This document shows, piece by piece, positions 1 through 10,057 of a stretch of DNA of 64,000 nt; positions within the stretch are counted from its first letter, which is position 1, and the number at the start of each line of letters is the position of its first letter. Source of the stretch: Gilliamella sp. wkB171 (lineage in GTDB: Bacteria > Pseudomonadota > Gammaproteobacteria > Enterobacterales > Orbaceae); contig NZ_LYST01000031.1 in the NCBI RefSeq assembly GCF_001693755.1, forward strand, positions 117,417-181,416, written 5' to 3'. The position numbers were made by a program, and so were the translations under genes. The notes under the pieces were generated by a model. That model made no database searches and was not told the origin of the DNA. It saw only the letters and a program-made list of their open reading frames with translations.

Positions 1-3
1 TCT

Positions 4-837
4 ATGAAACAAGTTAGGCAAGCAGCACATCGACGAGAAGACAAAAAAAGAAGGCGGCTGCTTATATTTCGTAGTACAGAACAATTAATGGGATTTTTGT
101 TCTTTATTATGATTATTTTAATTAGTGCTTGGATTGTGCAAAGTATTAAAGACTGGATGGATGATCCTGAACAAATGGTATTGTCCCAGTTAACATTGAG
201 CGGAGAACACACTTATACAACGGAAAATGACCTTCGGGAAGCGATTTTAGGTTTAGGTCTACCTAATACTTATATTGGACAAGATGTTGATGATATTCAG
301 CAAGAGGTCATGCGCTTTCCATGGGTTAAGCATGCCAGTGTACGAAAACAGTGGCCGGATCGATTGATTGTTTATGTCGAAGAGTATAAACCGGCATTTT
401 ATTGGAATGATTTATTTTTACTTGATGAAAATGGCGTTGTATTTAGTGTACCTTTGGATCGTATTAGCGATTTAAAATTGCCAAGGCTATATGGTCCTGA
501 AGGTAAAGCAAAATCAGTACTCGAAACATACTATAAATTAGATAATTTATCTAAAAAACTGGCTAATAATCAGTTGGCATTAAAGATTGACGCGGCAATA
601 TCCGATGAGCGAAATGCTTGGCAACTGATGGTAAAACAATGTATTGCTGGTATATGTGTTGAAGATCAGGAAATAAAATTGGTGTTAGGAAGTGAAAACA
701 TCGAAGAGCGTTATCAACTATTTATGAAATTATTTCCTGAAATACAATCAAGAATACCAACAAATGAAAGAATAACGGTCGCTGATTTACGTTATGAAAA
801 TGGTATTTCAGTAACAAGAGAAAAAATAGCGCAGTAA
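4..837 (+). CDS. ftsQ: Cell division protein FtsQ
   Basis: Bitopic inner-membrane divisome protein that recruits FtsB/FtsL to the septum. The 277-residue product matches the usual gammaproteobacterial length, so it is probably complete even though it begins three bases inside the window. A basic cytoplasmic N-terminus is followed by one hydrophobic segment (about residues 28-47), a POTRA-like domain (about 55-125, with LTLSGEHTYT and the conserved VRKQWPD) and the FtsQ domain (WNDLFLLDENG, LPRLYGPEG, VADLRYENG). It is followed 21 bases later by ftsA and then ftsZ, the standard end of the dcw cluster. Family assignment is firm; only an upstream in-frame start outside the window cannot be excluded. 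Confidence 0.97.
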   Translation: MKQVRQAAHRREDKKRRRLLIFRSTEQLMGFLFFIMIILISAWIVQSIKDWMDDPEQMVLSQLTLSGEHTYTTENDLREAILGLGLPNTYIGQDVDDIQQEVMRFPWVKHASVRKQWPDRLIVYVEEYKPAFYWNDLFLLDENGVVFSVPLDRISDLKLPRLYGPEGKAKSVLETYYKLDNLSKKLANNQLALKIDAAISDERNAWQLMVKQCIAGICVEDQEIKLVLGSENIEERYQLFMKLFPEIQSRIPTNERITVADLRYENGISVTREKIAQ

Positions 838-858
838 GGAATAAATAAAGGCTGAAGT

Positions 859-2112
859 ATGAAAGCAACAGAAAAAAAATTGGTTGTAGGACTAGAAGTT
901 GGTACATCAAAAGTACTTGCTCTTGTTGGTGAGGTTCTTCCCGATGGTATCATTAATATCATTGGTGTAGGGCATTGCCCATCAAAAGGCGTTGATAAAG
1001 GTGGTGTTAACGATCTAGAATCTGTGGTGAAATCAATCCAACGAGCTGTTGATCAAGCTGAGCTAATGGCAGATTGCCAAATATCTTCGGTTTATTTAAG
1101 TCTTTCTGGCAAACATATTCGTTGTCAAAATGAGATTGGTATGGTGCCAATTGCAGATGAGGAAGTGACCGCCGAAGATGTTGAAAATGTGGTGCATACA
1201 GCAAAATCAGTCAGAATTTTAGATGAACATCGAATCTTACATGTTATTGCCCAAGAATATTCCATTGATTTACAAGAAGGGATAAAAAATCCGATTGGTT
1301 TGTCTGGCGTACGTATGAAAGCTAAAGTGCATTTGGTCACTTGCCATAATGATATGGCCAGAAACATTGTAAAAGCTGTTGAACGTTGTGGTTTAAAAGT
1401 TGATCAGCTTATTTTTTCTGGTTTAGCATCGAGTTATGCAGTATTAACTGATGATGAAAAGGAATTAGGCGTCTGTGTTATTGATATGGGCGGCGGCACA
1501 ATGGATGTGACGGTGTATACGGGTGGTGCTTTACGTCACTCTGTTGTCATTCCTTATGCGGGAAATGTTGTCACTAGCGATATCGCTTATGCTTTTGGTG
1601 CACCGCCAATGGATGCTGAAAATATTAAAATTCGCTATGGTTGTGCTGTCGGTTCATTAATCGGTAAAGATGAAGTCATCGATGTACCGAGTGTTGGTGG
1701 TAGGCCATCTCGTTCTTTACAAAGACAGACACTTGCAGATGTCATAGAACCTCGTTATTCTGAACTTCTTTCCTTAGTTCAAAAAGAATTACTTTCGCTA
1801 CAAGAAGAACTCAAAAAACAAAATGTCAAATATCAACTCGCAGCCGGTATTGTATTAACTGGTGGTGCAGCTCAAATTAAAGGTATGGTTGAGTGTGCGG
1901 AAAAAGTTTTTCAAAATCAAGTGCGTATAGGTCAACCTTTAAATATTTCGGGTCTAACTGATTATGTACAAAAACCTTATTGTTCAACGACAGTTGGGTT
2001 ATTACACTATGGGAAACAGAGTTTATTAAATGATGATGGCAAAGATAGTGACAAATCATCATTAAAAGGGATAGCTAAACGTTTGACCGGTTGGTTTAAA
2101 AAAGAATTTTAG
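859..2112 (+). CDS. ftsA: Cell division protein FtsA
   Basis: Actin-like ATPase that anchors the FtsZ ring to the inner membrane and starts divisome assembly. The 417 residues show the phosphate-1 motif near the N-terminus (GLEVGTSKVLALVGE, about 11-25), the phosphate-2 region VIDMGGGTMDVTVYTGG (about 207-223) and the adenosine motif LTGGAAQIKG. The last 15 residues (IAKRLTGWFKKEF end) form the basic amphipathic membrane-targeting helix typical of FtsA. It lies between ftsQ and ftsZ and is probably co-transcribed with both. An AAGG ribosome-binding sequence precedes the ATG. Nothing unusual is seen. Confidence 0.98.
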   Translation: MKATEKKLVVGLEVGTSKVLALVGEVLPDGIINIIGVGHCPSKGVDKGGVNDLESVVKSIQRAVDQAELMADCQISSVYLSLSGKHIRCQNEIGMVPIADEEVTAEDVENVVHTAKSVRILDEHRILHVIAQEYSIDLQEGIKNPIGLSGVRMKAKVHLVTCHNDMARNIVKAVERCGLKVDQLIFSGLASSYAVLTDDEKELGVCVIDMGGGTMDVTVYTGGALRHSVVIPYAGNVVTSDIAYAFGAPPMDAENIKIRYGCAVGSLIGKDEVIDVPSVGGRPSRSLQRQTLADVIEPRYSELLSLVQKELLSLQEELKKQNVKYQLAAGIVLTGGAAQIKGMVECAEKVFQNQVRIGQPLNISGLTDYVQKPYCSTTVGLLHYGKQSLLNDDGKDSDKSSLKGIAKRLTGWFKKEF

Positions 2113-2193
2113 CTAATATATTTCAAGAACTTCGTGGACATTGTAGACGGTTATCTGTACAATGTTCTAAGATCGTAAAATTGGAGATAAGTT

Positions 2194-3333
2194 ATGTTTG
2201 AGCCTATGGTTGCAGATGATGAACCAGCAGCAGTCATTAAAGTTATTGGTGTTGGTGGTGGCGGTGGTAACGCCGTTGAACACATGATTGCTGAACATAT
2301 TGAAGGTGTAGAATTTTTTGCGGCAAATACAGATGCACAAGCATTAAAAAGAATTAAGGTAGGTCAAACTATCCAAATCGGTACCAATGTAACCAAAGGA
2401 CTTGGTGCTGGTGCTAATCCTGAAGTGGGTAGAAATTCTGCCGAGGAAGATCGTGAGGTCATTCGTAGTGCTATTGAAGGCGCTGATATGGTATTTATCG
2501 CAGCGGGAATGGGCGGTGGAACAGGTACAGGTGCTGCCCCAGTCGTTGCTGAAATCGCTAAAGAATTAGGTATTTTGACCGTTGCTGTAGTGACAAAACC
2601 ATTTGGTTTTGAAGGTAAAAAGCGTATGGCTTTTGCTGAGCAAGGTATTGCTGAATTAGCCAAGCACGTTGACTCGCTTATTACTATTCCCAATGATAAA
2701 TTACTAAAAGTATTGGGTAGAGGCGTTAAATTATTAGATGCTTTTGCGGCGGCAAATGGTGTGTTAAAAGGTGCGGTACAAGGTATTGCAGAATTAATTA
2801 CTAAACCTGGCCATATCAACGTGGACTTTGCCGACGTTAGAACAGTGATGTCAGAAATGGGATATGCCATGATGGGATCAGGTCGCGCAAGTGGTGATAA
2901 TAGAGCCGAAGAAGCTGCTGAAATGGCTATTTCTAGCCCATTATTAGAAGATATTGATTTATCTGGTGCGCGCGGCGTCTTAGTTAATGTTACAGCCGGT
3001 TTAGATCTTGGCTTAGAAGAATTTGAAACAGTGGGTAGTACAGTTAGAGCATTTGCTTCTGATAATGCAACTGTTGTTGTCGGGACAACTTTTGATCCTG
3101 ATATGTCAGATGAAATTCGTGTTACTGTTGTTGCAACAGGCATTGGTATGGATAAGCGTCCAGAAGTTAAAATTGCTAAACCAATTTCACAAAACTCACT
3201 ATTTGGTCAAAGCAGTAATTTAGGACATCAAGAAGAGAAATTAGCTAAAGTGGTTAACGAGCAGAGCATTTCTCCTCTGGAAGAAAATAAAATTTTAGAT
3301 ATTCCTGCTTTTATCCGTAAGCAAGCGAATTAA
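2194..3333 (+). CDS. ftsZ: Cell division GTPase FtsZ
   Basis: Tubulin-like GTPase that polymerises into the Z ring. The tubulin signature GGGTGTG is at residues 107-113, preceded by the N-terminal GVGGGGGNA loop (about 19-27), with the T7 synergy-loop region [11 protein letters not shown]. The C-terminal peptide [12 protein letters not shown] (368-379) is the conserved tail that binds FtsA and ZipA. Length (379) is normal; the C-terminal linker is short. The gene follows ftsA by 81 bases and has a GGAG ribosome-binding sequence just before the ATG. A 259-codon open frame on the opposite strand (2364-3143) is a shadow of this GC-richer gene. Confidence 0.99.
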   Translation: MFEPMVADDEPAAVIKVIGVGGGGGNAVEHMIAEHIEGVEFFAANTDAQALKRIKVGQTIQIGTNVTKGLGAGANPEVGRNSAEEDREVIRSAIEGADMVFIAAGMGGGTGTGAAPVVAEIAKELGILTVAVVTKPFGFEGKKRMAFAEQGIAELAKHVDSLITIPNDKLLKVLGRGVKLLDAFAAANGVLKGAVQGIAELITKPGHINVDFADVRTVMSEMGYAMMGSGRASGDNRAEEAAEMAISSPLLEDIDLSGARGVLVNVTAGLDLGLEEFETVGSTVRAFASDNATVVVGTTFDPDMSDEIRVTVVATGIGMDKRPEVKIAKPISQNSLFGQSSNLGHQEEKLAKVVNEQSISPLEENKILDIPAFIRKQAN

Positions 3334-3398
3334 TGTTGAACTTATTTGGTTTTTTATTGTCTAATGTCAATAGAAACAAATAGAATAGTAGGTGTAAA

Positions 3399-4313
3399 GT
3401 GAAACAAAGAACATTAAAAAGGACAATACAAGCAACAGGTGTTGGTTTGCATACCGGCAAAAAAGTTACTTTGACGTTACGCCCTGCGCCTGAAAATACA
3501 GGTGTTATTTATCGTCGTACTGATTTGAATCCATATGTTGATTTTCCGGTGGATGCAAAATCAGTGCGTGATACTATGCTTTGTACATGCTTAGTGAATG
3601 AAGATAACGTTCGTATCTCAACTGTTGAGCATATTAACTCAGCGCTAGCAGGTCTTGGCATCGATAACATTATTATCGAAGTTGATGCACCTGAAATTCC
3701 AATTATGGATGGTAGTGCAAGTCCGTTTGTTTACTTACTGCTTGATGCAGGTATTACCGAACAAAATGCACTTAAACGATTTTTACGCGTTAAAGAAACC
3801 GTTCGCGTTGAAAATGGTGACAAATGGGCTGAAGTTAGACCTTATAATGGGTTTAGATTAGATTTTACTATCGATTTTCATCATCCGGCAATAGATAGTA
3901 GTTCACAACGTTATCAGTTGGACTTTTCGTCTGAATCATTTATTCGTCAAATTAGCCGAGCAAGAACATTTGGTTTTATGCGTGATATCGAAGCATTACA
4001 ATCAAAAGGTTTATGTTTAGGCGGTAGTTTAGATTGTGCAATTGTGGTTGACGACTATAAAGTCCTTAACGAAGATGGTTTGCGTTTTGAAGATGAATTT
4101 GTTCGTCATAAAATGCTTGATACTATCGGTGATTTATATATGTGTGGCCATAATATGATTGGCGAAGTAGTTTGTTATAAATCTGGTCATGCTTTAAATA
4201 ATCAATTATTACAAGCTTTATTAGCAAAACAAGATGCGTGGGAATATGTCACTTTTACCGAAGAGCAAACTGTTCCACTTGCTTTAGGTACGCAGCAACT
4301 TGTTTTAGCTTAA
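3399..4313 (+). CDS. lpxC: UDP-3-O-acyl-N-acetylglucosamine deacetylase LpxC
   Basis: Zinc hydrolase for the committed step of lipid A synthesis (deacetylation of UDP-3-O-acyl-GlcNAc), cytoplasmic. The 304 residues align end to end with the enteric enzyme from memory: [19 protein letters not shown] start, zinc-ligand region STVEH (about residue 78) and the [14 protein letters not shown] motif carrying the other His and Asp ligands (about 237 and 241). The start is GTG, preceded by an AGTAGG ribosome-binding sequence; no ATG fits the conserved N-terminus. It closes the dcw cluster. In E. coli secM-secA follow; here yfbR follows after a terminator. Confidence 0.98.
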   Translation: MKQRTLKRTIQATGVGLHTGKKVTLTLRPAPENTGVIYRRTDLNPYVDFPVDAKSVRDTMLCTCLVNEDNVRISTVEHINSALAGLGIDNIIIEVDAPEIPIMDGSASPFVYLLLDAGITEQNALKRFLRVKETVRVENGDKWAEVRPYNGFRLDFTIDFHHPAIDSSSQRYQLDFSSESFIRQISRARTFGFMRDIEALQSKGLCLGGSLDCAIVVDDYKVLNEDGLRFEDEFVRHKMLDTIGDLYMCGHNMIGEVVCYKSGHALNNQLLQALLAKQDAWEYVTFTEEQTVPLALGTQQLVLA

Positions 4314-4342
4314 AAATTTAAATACATTTATTTATCTAATAA

Positions 4343-4374
4343 GCGCTTCCATATATTAATGGAAGCGTTTTTTA
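4343..4374 (+). terminator. Rho-independent terminator after lpxC
   Basis: Perfect 9-bp stem CGCTTCCAT / ATGGAAGCG (4344-4352 and 4359-4367) with a 6-base loop, followed by a run of T. It ends the ftsQAZ-lpxC transcript. It also explains why the open frame starting at 4359 is not the true yfbR start. Confidence 0.9.
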
Positions 4375-4400
4375 TTTTTAAATCAAAAAGAGTTTTCCAT

Positions 4401-4988
4401 ATGAATACTAGTCATTTTTTTGCTCATTTGTCACGATTAAAATTGATTAATCGCTGGCCTTTAATGCGTAATGTGAGAACTGAAAATGTATCTGAACACA
4501 GTTTGCAAGTGGCTTTTGTTGCACACGCCTTAGCTATTATTAAAAATAAACGATTTAATGGTAATGTTAATCCTGAAAGAATTGCACTATTAGCTATGTA
4601 TCATGATGCATCAGAGGTTATCACGGGTGATTTACCCACACCAACAAAATATTACAATCCTCAAATAACGGTTGAATATAAAAAAATTGAAAAAATAGCA
4701 CAACATAAACTCATTAATATGTTACCCAAAGAGTTACAAGACGATTTTAGATGCCTAATTGATGATGATTTTTATACTGAAGAAGAAAAAAGCATTGTGA
4801 AACAAGCTGATGCTTTATGCGCATATCTTAAAACAATTGAAGAGTTAAGTGCGGGTAATAACGAATTTAAACTGGCAAAACAGCGCCTTAAAAAAACTTT
4901 ATCTGAGCGAAGTAGCCCTGAAATGGATTACTTTTTAGATGTTTTTGTACCGAGTTTTAATCTTTCTTTAGATGAGATCACCGCATAG
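4401..4988 (+). CDS. yfbR: 5'-deoxynucleotidase YfbR (HD domain)
   Basis: HD-superfamily phosphohydrolase that dephosphorylates deoxyribonucleoside 5'-monophosphates in nucleotide salvage. The HD metal ligands are visible: SEHS early in the protein, YHDASE (the HD pair) and KQADALC (the last Asp). Similarity to enteric YfbR runs from the first residues ([19 protein letters not shown]) to the end ([12 protein letters not shown]). The frame is open from 4359, but the first 14 codons lie inside the lpxC terminator, so the ATG at 4401 is chosen, giving 195 residues, close to the family length. An AAGAG sequence lies upstream. The position after lpxC is not the enteric one. Confidence 0.93.
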   Translation: MNTSHFFAHLSRLKLINRWPLMRNVRTENVSEHSLQVAFVAHALAIIKNKRFNGNVNPERIALLAMYHDASEVITGDLPTPTKYYNPQITVEYKKIEKIAQHKLINMLPKELQDDFRCLIDDDFYTEEEKSIVKQADALCAYLKTIEELSAGNNEFKLAKQRLKKTLSERSSPEMDYFLDVFVPSFNLSLDEITA

Positions 4989-5010
4989 AGGATTATTGCT
5001 ATGTCGATTT

Positions 5011-5051
5011 GATGATGCTCTTTTTTGAAAAAACATTAGAGCATCATCTTT
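5011..5051. terminator. Hairpin between convergent genes, probable terminator
   Basis: An 11-bp perfect inverted repeat GATGATGCTCT / AGAGCATCATC (5011-5021 and 5038-5048) with a short TTT on the plus side. It sits between yfbR (plus) and the autotransporter gene (minus) and may serve both strands. The T-run is weak, so strength is uncertain. Confidence 0.65.
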
Positions 5052-5070
5052 GTCTAGTTAGTTTCAGTGA

Positions 5071-7524
5071 TTAAAAACTAATTTTTGTAAGAGCCGTAAT
5101 ATAATTTGAATTTCTTTTACTCTCACCAAAGTATTGATAATTAATATTTACATCAACTAAATTATATTTATAGGTGATGCCGCTAGCAAAGTTATATTGA
5201 TTTTTGCTACGGTTGGATGAGTAGGCACGCATTTTAGATAAATTATCAATGCCATTAATAGTGATATCACTATCAAATTCATCATTACTCAAATTAAATG
5301 CATAACCGGTTTTTGCGGTTAACAATAATTGACTATCCTGATTTTGCCAAACTAAATAATTTGCTGTTAAATCGACAGGAATCAATAATGATGAATTAGA
5401 TGATTTATCATATTTAACTAAATCAATACTGTTATAACTGACATTATGTGCGCTATTTTCAGTATACGCATAAGTTAAACCAATCGCAGGTGTTAATGTT
5501 AATTGATCAGTACTTTGCCAGTCATAACCAATCGAACCACCAATATTCCACGTATTACTATGGAATTTTTCTTTGATAGTATTGTAATTGTCGTCTGCTT
5601 TTAATCGGTTTTTTCCATAAGAGTAGCCGGCGTAAGTTGATGCAATGATATTTGTTGGTGATTTATAAGTAGAATAAAGCTGAATTTGATAATTATCGAT
5701 ATCTGAATCATTGGATGAAGCTGCTTTATTTTTATAATCACCTGACGAATAACCGATTGCCGAGCCTACTAGTAGGTTATCTAGCAACTCTTTGTCATAT
5801 CCCATCATAAATCCGTTAGAAGAGTATTTATAACCAGAAATACCATCATGGTTATCGGTATTTTCATCATGATGGGTAAGGTTTATCCATAAATTATCAT
5901 CATTACCAGCTAATTTTTTATTTTGAAAATATTGTCCAACTTGTTTGTCTAAGATTGATTTAGTGTAATTGAAGTTGTTAAGTGCAATTTCAGACAAGTG
6001 TAAACCTTGATTATTATTATATAATCCAGCTAAAGCGCGATTAAATTGTAACGTCGTGCCACGATTTTCAATAGCTAAATTACCTCGTCCTATTGCGCTT
6101 AATACTGCCCAGTTTAAATCGCCAGCTAACGATTTATCAGAAATCACACTGCCATTGTTAGTCGGATTATAGAATGATTCATACGAAACTTTAGCTACAT
6201 TTTGTGCAAATCGTTTTGCTACATTTTTTGAATTAGTACCGACTTGTTGATAATAACGGGAAATTTGACGATCAGCAGCAGCTTTTGTTTGAGCGGCATT
6301 ACTAAAGTCAGTGACATTAGTCGCGTTAACAAATTTTAACTCATTGCCTGTTAATTTGAAGTTCAGATCGCCATAAATGTTTTGAATAAGTGCTTTTGTT
6401 TCATTATTTTGAATATTAGCAATTTTCAAAGAATTATTTGCTGATAACACGGTGGCATTGGCTTCAGAAAAGGTATATTTAAATGCGTTCTTTATAAAGT
6501 CATCTGTAGCAGAAAATTTTGCTGTTGCATTAACATTGACATTATCACCATTAATTTCATTAATCTGTTTTGTATCAGAAACCCCAAAACTGATAATGCC
6601 ATCAATATTTAATTGTGATGTTTGGTTATTTTGATCACTAATGAAAAGAGAACCTTTAGATGATTCGATTGTAGCATTTTTACCGATATATACCTGTCCA
6701 TTTGATGCCAGTTTGACAAAACCATTACCTCGGCTAGCACTTAAAATACCTTGATCAATCACGTTGAAATTACCACCAATGCTGACATCAACAGTTCCCC
6801 CTCGCATAATAATCATTTTACCGGTCTTACCTATGGTCACAGAAGACTTATTAATATCGTTATTGGTTGTTTCTAGTACTGTTTTTGCTCCGATGATTTC
6901 AATATCACCACCGGTTAAATTAAAGCTACGAGTGATTAACTTAGCTGGTGCTAAAGCGGTACCGGCTAAATGATTATCGCCACTGCGAATATTGGTATCG
7001 CCATCTACTTTTACGGTGGTTTTACCTGTCGCATTTACTCCTGTACCCATGACATTACCAGCCAATATCATGAGTCCGCCTCTTTCTTTATCTGCACCTA
7101 ATTCAACATTAATATCGCCTGTTACATGGACATTAATGTCTTGATTGATAGGGTTAAATGGATAATCTTTATGCAACCCTAAATATTGAGTAAAGAATTT
7201 TGTATCAAATTTACCAATCCAAGTATCATTATAAATTTGAAAGTTACCGTTGATATTCATATTGATATCACCTGCAGCAAGTGAAGCTGCTTCACTATCG
7301 GTTTTACCACTAAAACCTAAGTGAAATGAACCATCACTATTAACAGTCAAACCGTCAGGAACGCTAATATTAATCGCATTAGTACTATTGTTAGTTATGA
7401 AATAACGTTCATTAATTTGGTTAAAAGGTAAAATGACATCAGAGGAAGCGTTATAGTTGTAAGCTTGTGCTTGATTGGCACTAAATACTGTGATTATTAA
7501 TAAAGAAATTGATTTGAGTTTCAT
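5071..7524 (-). CDS. Autotransporter with beta-helical passenger
   Basis: An 817-residue type V secreted protein. An N-terminal signal peptide (MKLKSISLLIITVFSANQAQA, cleavage after about residue 21) precedes a Gly/Asn/Asp-rich passenger with repeating short strands such as GDINVELGADKERGGLMIL and GGNFNVIDQGILSAS, typical of a right-handed beta-helix (about 25-430). A linker follows, then a C-terminal barrel of about 275 residues with alternating aromatic strands (YNFASGITYKYNLVDVNINYQYFG) that ends in Phe (ALTKISF), as outer-membrane barrels do. No protease triad, RGD or haemagglutinin motif was recognised. Passenger function is unknown; adhesion or aggregation is the family default. It stands alone, with its own promoter region at 7525-7641. 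Confidence 0.85.
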   Translation of the reverse strand: MKLKSISLLIITVFSANQAQAYNYNASSDVILPFNQINERYFITNNSTNAINISVPDGLTVNSDGSFHLGFSGKTDSEAASLAAGDINMNINGNFQIYNDTWIGKFDTKFFTQYLGLHKDYPFNPINQDINVHVTGDINVELGADKERGGLMILAGNVMGTGVNATGKTTVKVDGDTNIRSGDNHLAGTALAPAKLITRSFNLTGGDIEIIGAKTVLETTNNDINKSSVTIGKTGKMIIMRGGTVDVSIGGNFNVIDQGILSASRGNGFVKLASNGQVYIGKNATIESSKGSLFISDQNNQTSQLNIDGIISFGVSDTKQINEINGDNVNVNATAKFSATDDFIKNAFKYTFSEANATVLSANNSLKIANIQNNETKALIQNIYGDLNFKLTGNELKFVNATNVTDFSNAAQTKAAADRQISRYYQQVGTNSKNVAKRFAQNVAKVSYESFYNPTNNGSVISDKSLAGDLNWAVLSAIGRGNLAIENRGTTLQFNRALAGLYNNNQGLHLSEIALNNFNYTKSILDKQVGQYFQNKKLAGNDDNLWINLTHHDENTDNHDGISGYKYSSNGFMMGYDKELLDNLLVGSAIGYSSGDYKNKAASSNDSDIDNYQIQLYSTYKSPTNIIASTYAGYSYGKNRLKADDNYNTIKEKFHSNTWNIGGSIGYDWQSTDQLTLTPAIGLTYAYTENSAHNVSYNSIDLVKYDKSSNSSLLIPVDLTANYLVWQNQDSQLLLTAKTGYAFNLSNDEFDSDITINGIDNLSKMRAYSSNRSKNQYNFASGITYKYNLVDVNINYQYFGESKRNSNYITALTKISF

Positions 7525-7641
7525 GGTTGATCTAAAAATCCTTTTAAAAATGAGAATAATAAACTATCAATAATAATCAATAATCTTTATTTTTGACAAT
7601 TAATATTTATTATCAATATGTTAAATAAAAATGATCACAAA

Positions 7642-8313
7642 TTACTTTTGATAAGTATAACGTTTTACAGGCCTACCAATGGATAAATAGGTCAAATAAC
7701 TTTCAATTTCACCTAGATCTTCTAAATAATCAAGATATTTTTTTAATGATATGCGTGATAATGGTATTAACTCGACAATATCGCTCATCGAAAACTCATG
7801 ATTATAGTTAATAATAGTTTCACGGACTTTTTTTAATGTTTGGCTATCAATTCCTTTGGGTAATTCTTTATGGTTTATCGGTGGTTTAGCAAAAATACGA
7901 TCGTCTAATTGATGTTGATTAAGTATTTTTGATGAGGACAATAAACGTACTCGTTCTTGATATGAAATAAGTGCAGTTCTTAAGCGTTCAAAGGTAAATG
8001 GTTTGACAATATAATCAATTACGCCCAAACGTAATGCGGTTTGGATATCACTGGTATTACATGCTGCTGTCACCATAATAATATCAATTTGAGGATAACT
8101 GATACGAATATGTTGCAACAATTCAAGCCCATTAAGTTTAGGCATAAAGACATCGAGTAAAATGAGATCTACGTGATTGTCATGAATAAAATGTAGTGCT
8201 TGTTCGCCATTACTGACATTGGCCATTAAATGAAATCCTGTCATCCTTTGTAGGTATTTTTTATTTAACTCTGCCACCATTGGATCGTCTTCAACAATCA
8301 ATACATCAACCAT
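7642..8313 (-). CDS. CitB/DcuR-family response regulator, probably malate-responsive
   Basis: A 223-residue two-component regulator. The receiver domain (1-120) has the acidic pocket VEDD (8-10), phospho-acceptor Asp54 in LILLDVFMPKLNG and the switch Lys104 in DYIVKPF. The C-terminal half is the winged-helix output typical of CitB, DcuR, DpiA and MaeR (TLKKVRETI, SRISLKKYLDYLEDLGEI, GRPVKRYTY). Its start overlaps the kinase stop by one base (TAATG), showing translational coupling, and a GAAAGAG ribosome site lies within the kinase gene. Adjacency to malic enzyme and a 2-hydroxycarboxylate transporter suggests it activates those genes; this is inference from context. Confidence 0.9.
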   Translation of the reverse strand: MVDVLIVEDDPMVAELNKKYLQRMTGFHLMANVSNGEQALHFIHDNHVDLILLDVFMPKLNGLELLQHIRISYPQIDIIMVTAACNTSDIQTALRLGVIDYIVKPFTFERLRTALISYQERVRLLSSSKILNQHQLDDRIFAKPPINHKELPKGIDSQTLKKVRETIINYNHEFSMSDIVELIPLSRISLKKYLDYLEDLGEIESYLTYLSIGRPVKRYTYQK

Positions 8314-9941
8314 TACTCTTTCTCTCTATAAAGTTCACAAAGTGGTAATGATACTTTAAAACAAGCTCCTTTTTTATTAATTGGATCACACAATTGAATA
8401 TGTCCACCAAGCTCATCAAGGCTAGCCAAAACTAAATAAAGTCCTATACCTCGGTTATCTCCTTTGGTTGAATAGCCTTTGTTGAAAATATATTGTATAT
8501 CTTGTTGCGCAATACCTTCACCATTATCAATGACTTCAATTTCAAAAATTTCATGGCTTATCAATAAATTAATAATGATCTGTTTATCATCTAAAAATTG
8601 AATCGCATCTAATCCATTATCGATGAGATTGCCAAGAATGGTAATTAAACTGTGAGTCACAGAGATATTCGGGATGAGTTTTAATTCACCTTTAACATTT
8701 AAAGATAATGATATACCGAGCTCTCGAGCTCGACTAAATTTGCTATTTAAAAATCCCGCAATAATGGGGTCTTTTATCGTTTGACTAATTAGCTTAGATT
8801 CAGCTTGTTTGTTACCTATTATTTCTTCAAGATAATCGATTAATTCTTGTTTATTATCATTAAATGCTAACCCATAGATAACATGTAATTTATTATTAAA
8901 TTCATGAGATTGTGAACGTAATGCATCAGCATAACGATTCACCCCCGTTAGGTTTTCGGCTAATTGGCGTACTTCAGTCATATCCCTAAATGAGGCAATA
9001 GCGCCAACGAGTGATTCTTTTACAAATAATGGTGTTCGGTTAGTTAAAATAACAACACCATTGATGTTTTGTTCACAATCATATTCAGGAATACCTGTCA
9101 TCATGACATCACATAATCGAGTATTAGGAATAATCTTTGCAATTGGATAGCCGATAATATTATCTTTACTATCTGGTAAGCGTAATATTCTTCTCGCTTC
9201 ATCGTTAATTTGAGTTATCAGCCCTTCACGATTAACAACCACAATCCCTTCTTTGACTGTTCGTATAATTGCATTTCGTTCTTCAAATAAGTGAGCCATC
9301 TCTAATGGTTCAAGTCCATATAATATTTTTTTTATGTTTCGAGATAGTAAAGAGGCTAAGATAATGGCGATGATTAATGATGCGGCTAATGATAACCAAA
9401 TAGGTTGACTGGTTTTAGCTGCTGAATGATTAATTTTTTTTAGCGTTTGTCCAACTAGCACGCCACCAATTTGCTGGTGTGATTGATTAAAAATAGGTCT
9501 AAAAGCACGCACTGAATCGCCTAAGGTTCCCTTGGCAATTGATGAATAAGATTCACCTTTTAGTGCTGGTTGCTCATCGCCGCCAACAATAAGTTGCCCA
9601 ATTTTGTTTTTATCTGGATGGGAAAGGCGTATGCTTTGCATATTAAAAATAACCACAAAATCGACTTGAGTCATTATCCGTGCTTGTTCAGCAATAGTTT
9701 GAATGGATGCTAGATTTTCTGGTGTTGGAACTTGCATTTTATTGATAATATCATCGGAGGTTGAGATGATATTAGCAATATTTTCAACCCCTTGACGTGA
9801 ATGCATTAAATATTCGTCATTAACAACATGTACAATATAAATATTTTGGGCAATAACCGATAGTATAAATACCAAACAAATTAAGCTAATTAATTTAATT
9901 TTTAGTGTTAATCGATTAAAAAGATACTTCATATTCATCAT
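8313..9941 (-). CDS. CitA/DcuS-family sensor histidine kinase (malate/citrate sensor)
   Basis: A 542-residue membrane kinase. Two transmembrane segments (about 12-32 and 180-200) flank an extracytoplasmic PAS-like domain containing RLSHPDKNKIGQ, a motif shared with carboxylate sensors CitA and DcuS. A cytoplasmic PAS domain follows (about 220-320), then the H-box RSQSHEFNNKLHVI, the N-box (LGNLIDNGLDAI) and G-boxes (DNGEGI, GDNRGIGLYLV). This is the architecture of citrate, fumarate and malate sensors. It is coupled to the response regulator and lies downstream of the malic enzyme gene beyond a terminator. Malate as ligand is inferred from the neighbours. Confidence 0.92.
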   Translation of the reverse strand: MMNMKYLFNRLTLKIKLISLICLVFILSVIAQNIYIVHVVNDEYLMHSRQGVENIANIISTSDDIINKMQVPTPENLASIQTIAEQARIMTQVDFVVIFNMQSIRLSHPDKNKIGQLIVGGDEQPALKGESYSSIAKGTLGDSVRAFRPIFNQSHQQIGGVLVGQTLKKINHSAAKTSQPIWLSLAASLIIAIILASLLSRNIKKILYGLEPLEMAHLFEERNAIIRTVKEGIVVVNREGLITQINDEARRILRLPDSKDNIIGYPIAKIIPNTRLCDVMMTGIPEYDCEQNINGVVILTNRTPLFVKESLVGAIASFRDMTEVRQLAENLTGVNRYADALRSQSHEFNNKLHVIYGLAFNDNKQELIDYLEEIIGNKQAESKLISQTIKDPIIAGFLNSKFSRARELGISLSLNVKGELKLIPNISVTHSLITILGNLIDNGLDAIQFLDDKQIIINLLISHEIFEIEVIDNGEGIAQQDIQYIFNKGYSTKGDNRGIGLYLVLASLDELGGHIQLCDPINKKGACFKVSLPLCELYREKE

Positions 9942-9987
9942 TCATGTTAAATCACTAATAGTCTGATTATATTAACTTATTAATGGT

Positions 9988-10024
9988 AAAAACCTACTAC
10001 CCAATTATTTTGATAGTAGGTTTT
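9988..10024 (-). terminator. Terminator after the malic enzyme gene
   Basis: Minus-strand stem AAAACCTACTA / TAGTAGGTTTT (arms near 10014-10024 and 9989-9999) running into a T-stretch. It separates the transporter/malic enzyme transcript from the downstream kinase-regulator pair, which therefore probably has its own promoter in 9942-9987. Confidence 0.8.
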
Positions 10025-10057
10025 GATTGTTAAGTTTATTTATTAATTCTCTATTAC

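Noticed and set aside
2364..3143. 259-codon open frame on the strand opposite ftsZ
   Set aside because: It lies wholly inside ftsZ, its product is Ser/Ala/Pro-rich without any domain, and it arises from the regular codon use of ftsZ.
4359..4400. N-terminal extension of yfbR
   Set aside because: The codons form the 3' arm of the lpxC terminator and are not similar to the family; the next ATG fits YfbR exactly.
7525..7641. Possible Fur box before the autotransporter
   Set aside because: The region is merely rich in ATAAT/ATTAT; no GATAAT-type 19-mer with acceptable match was found.
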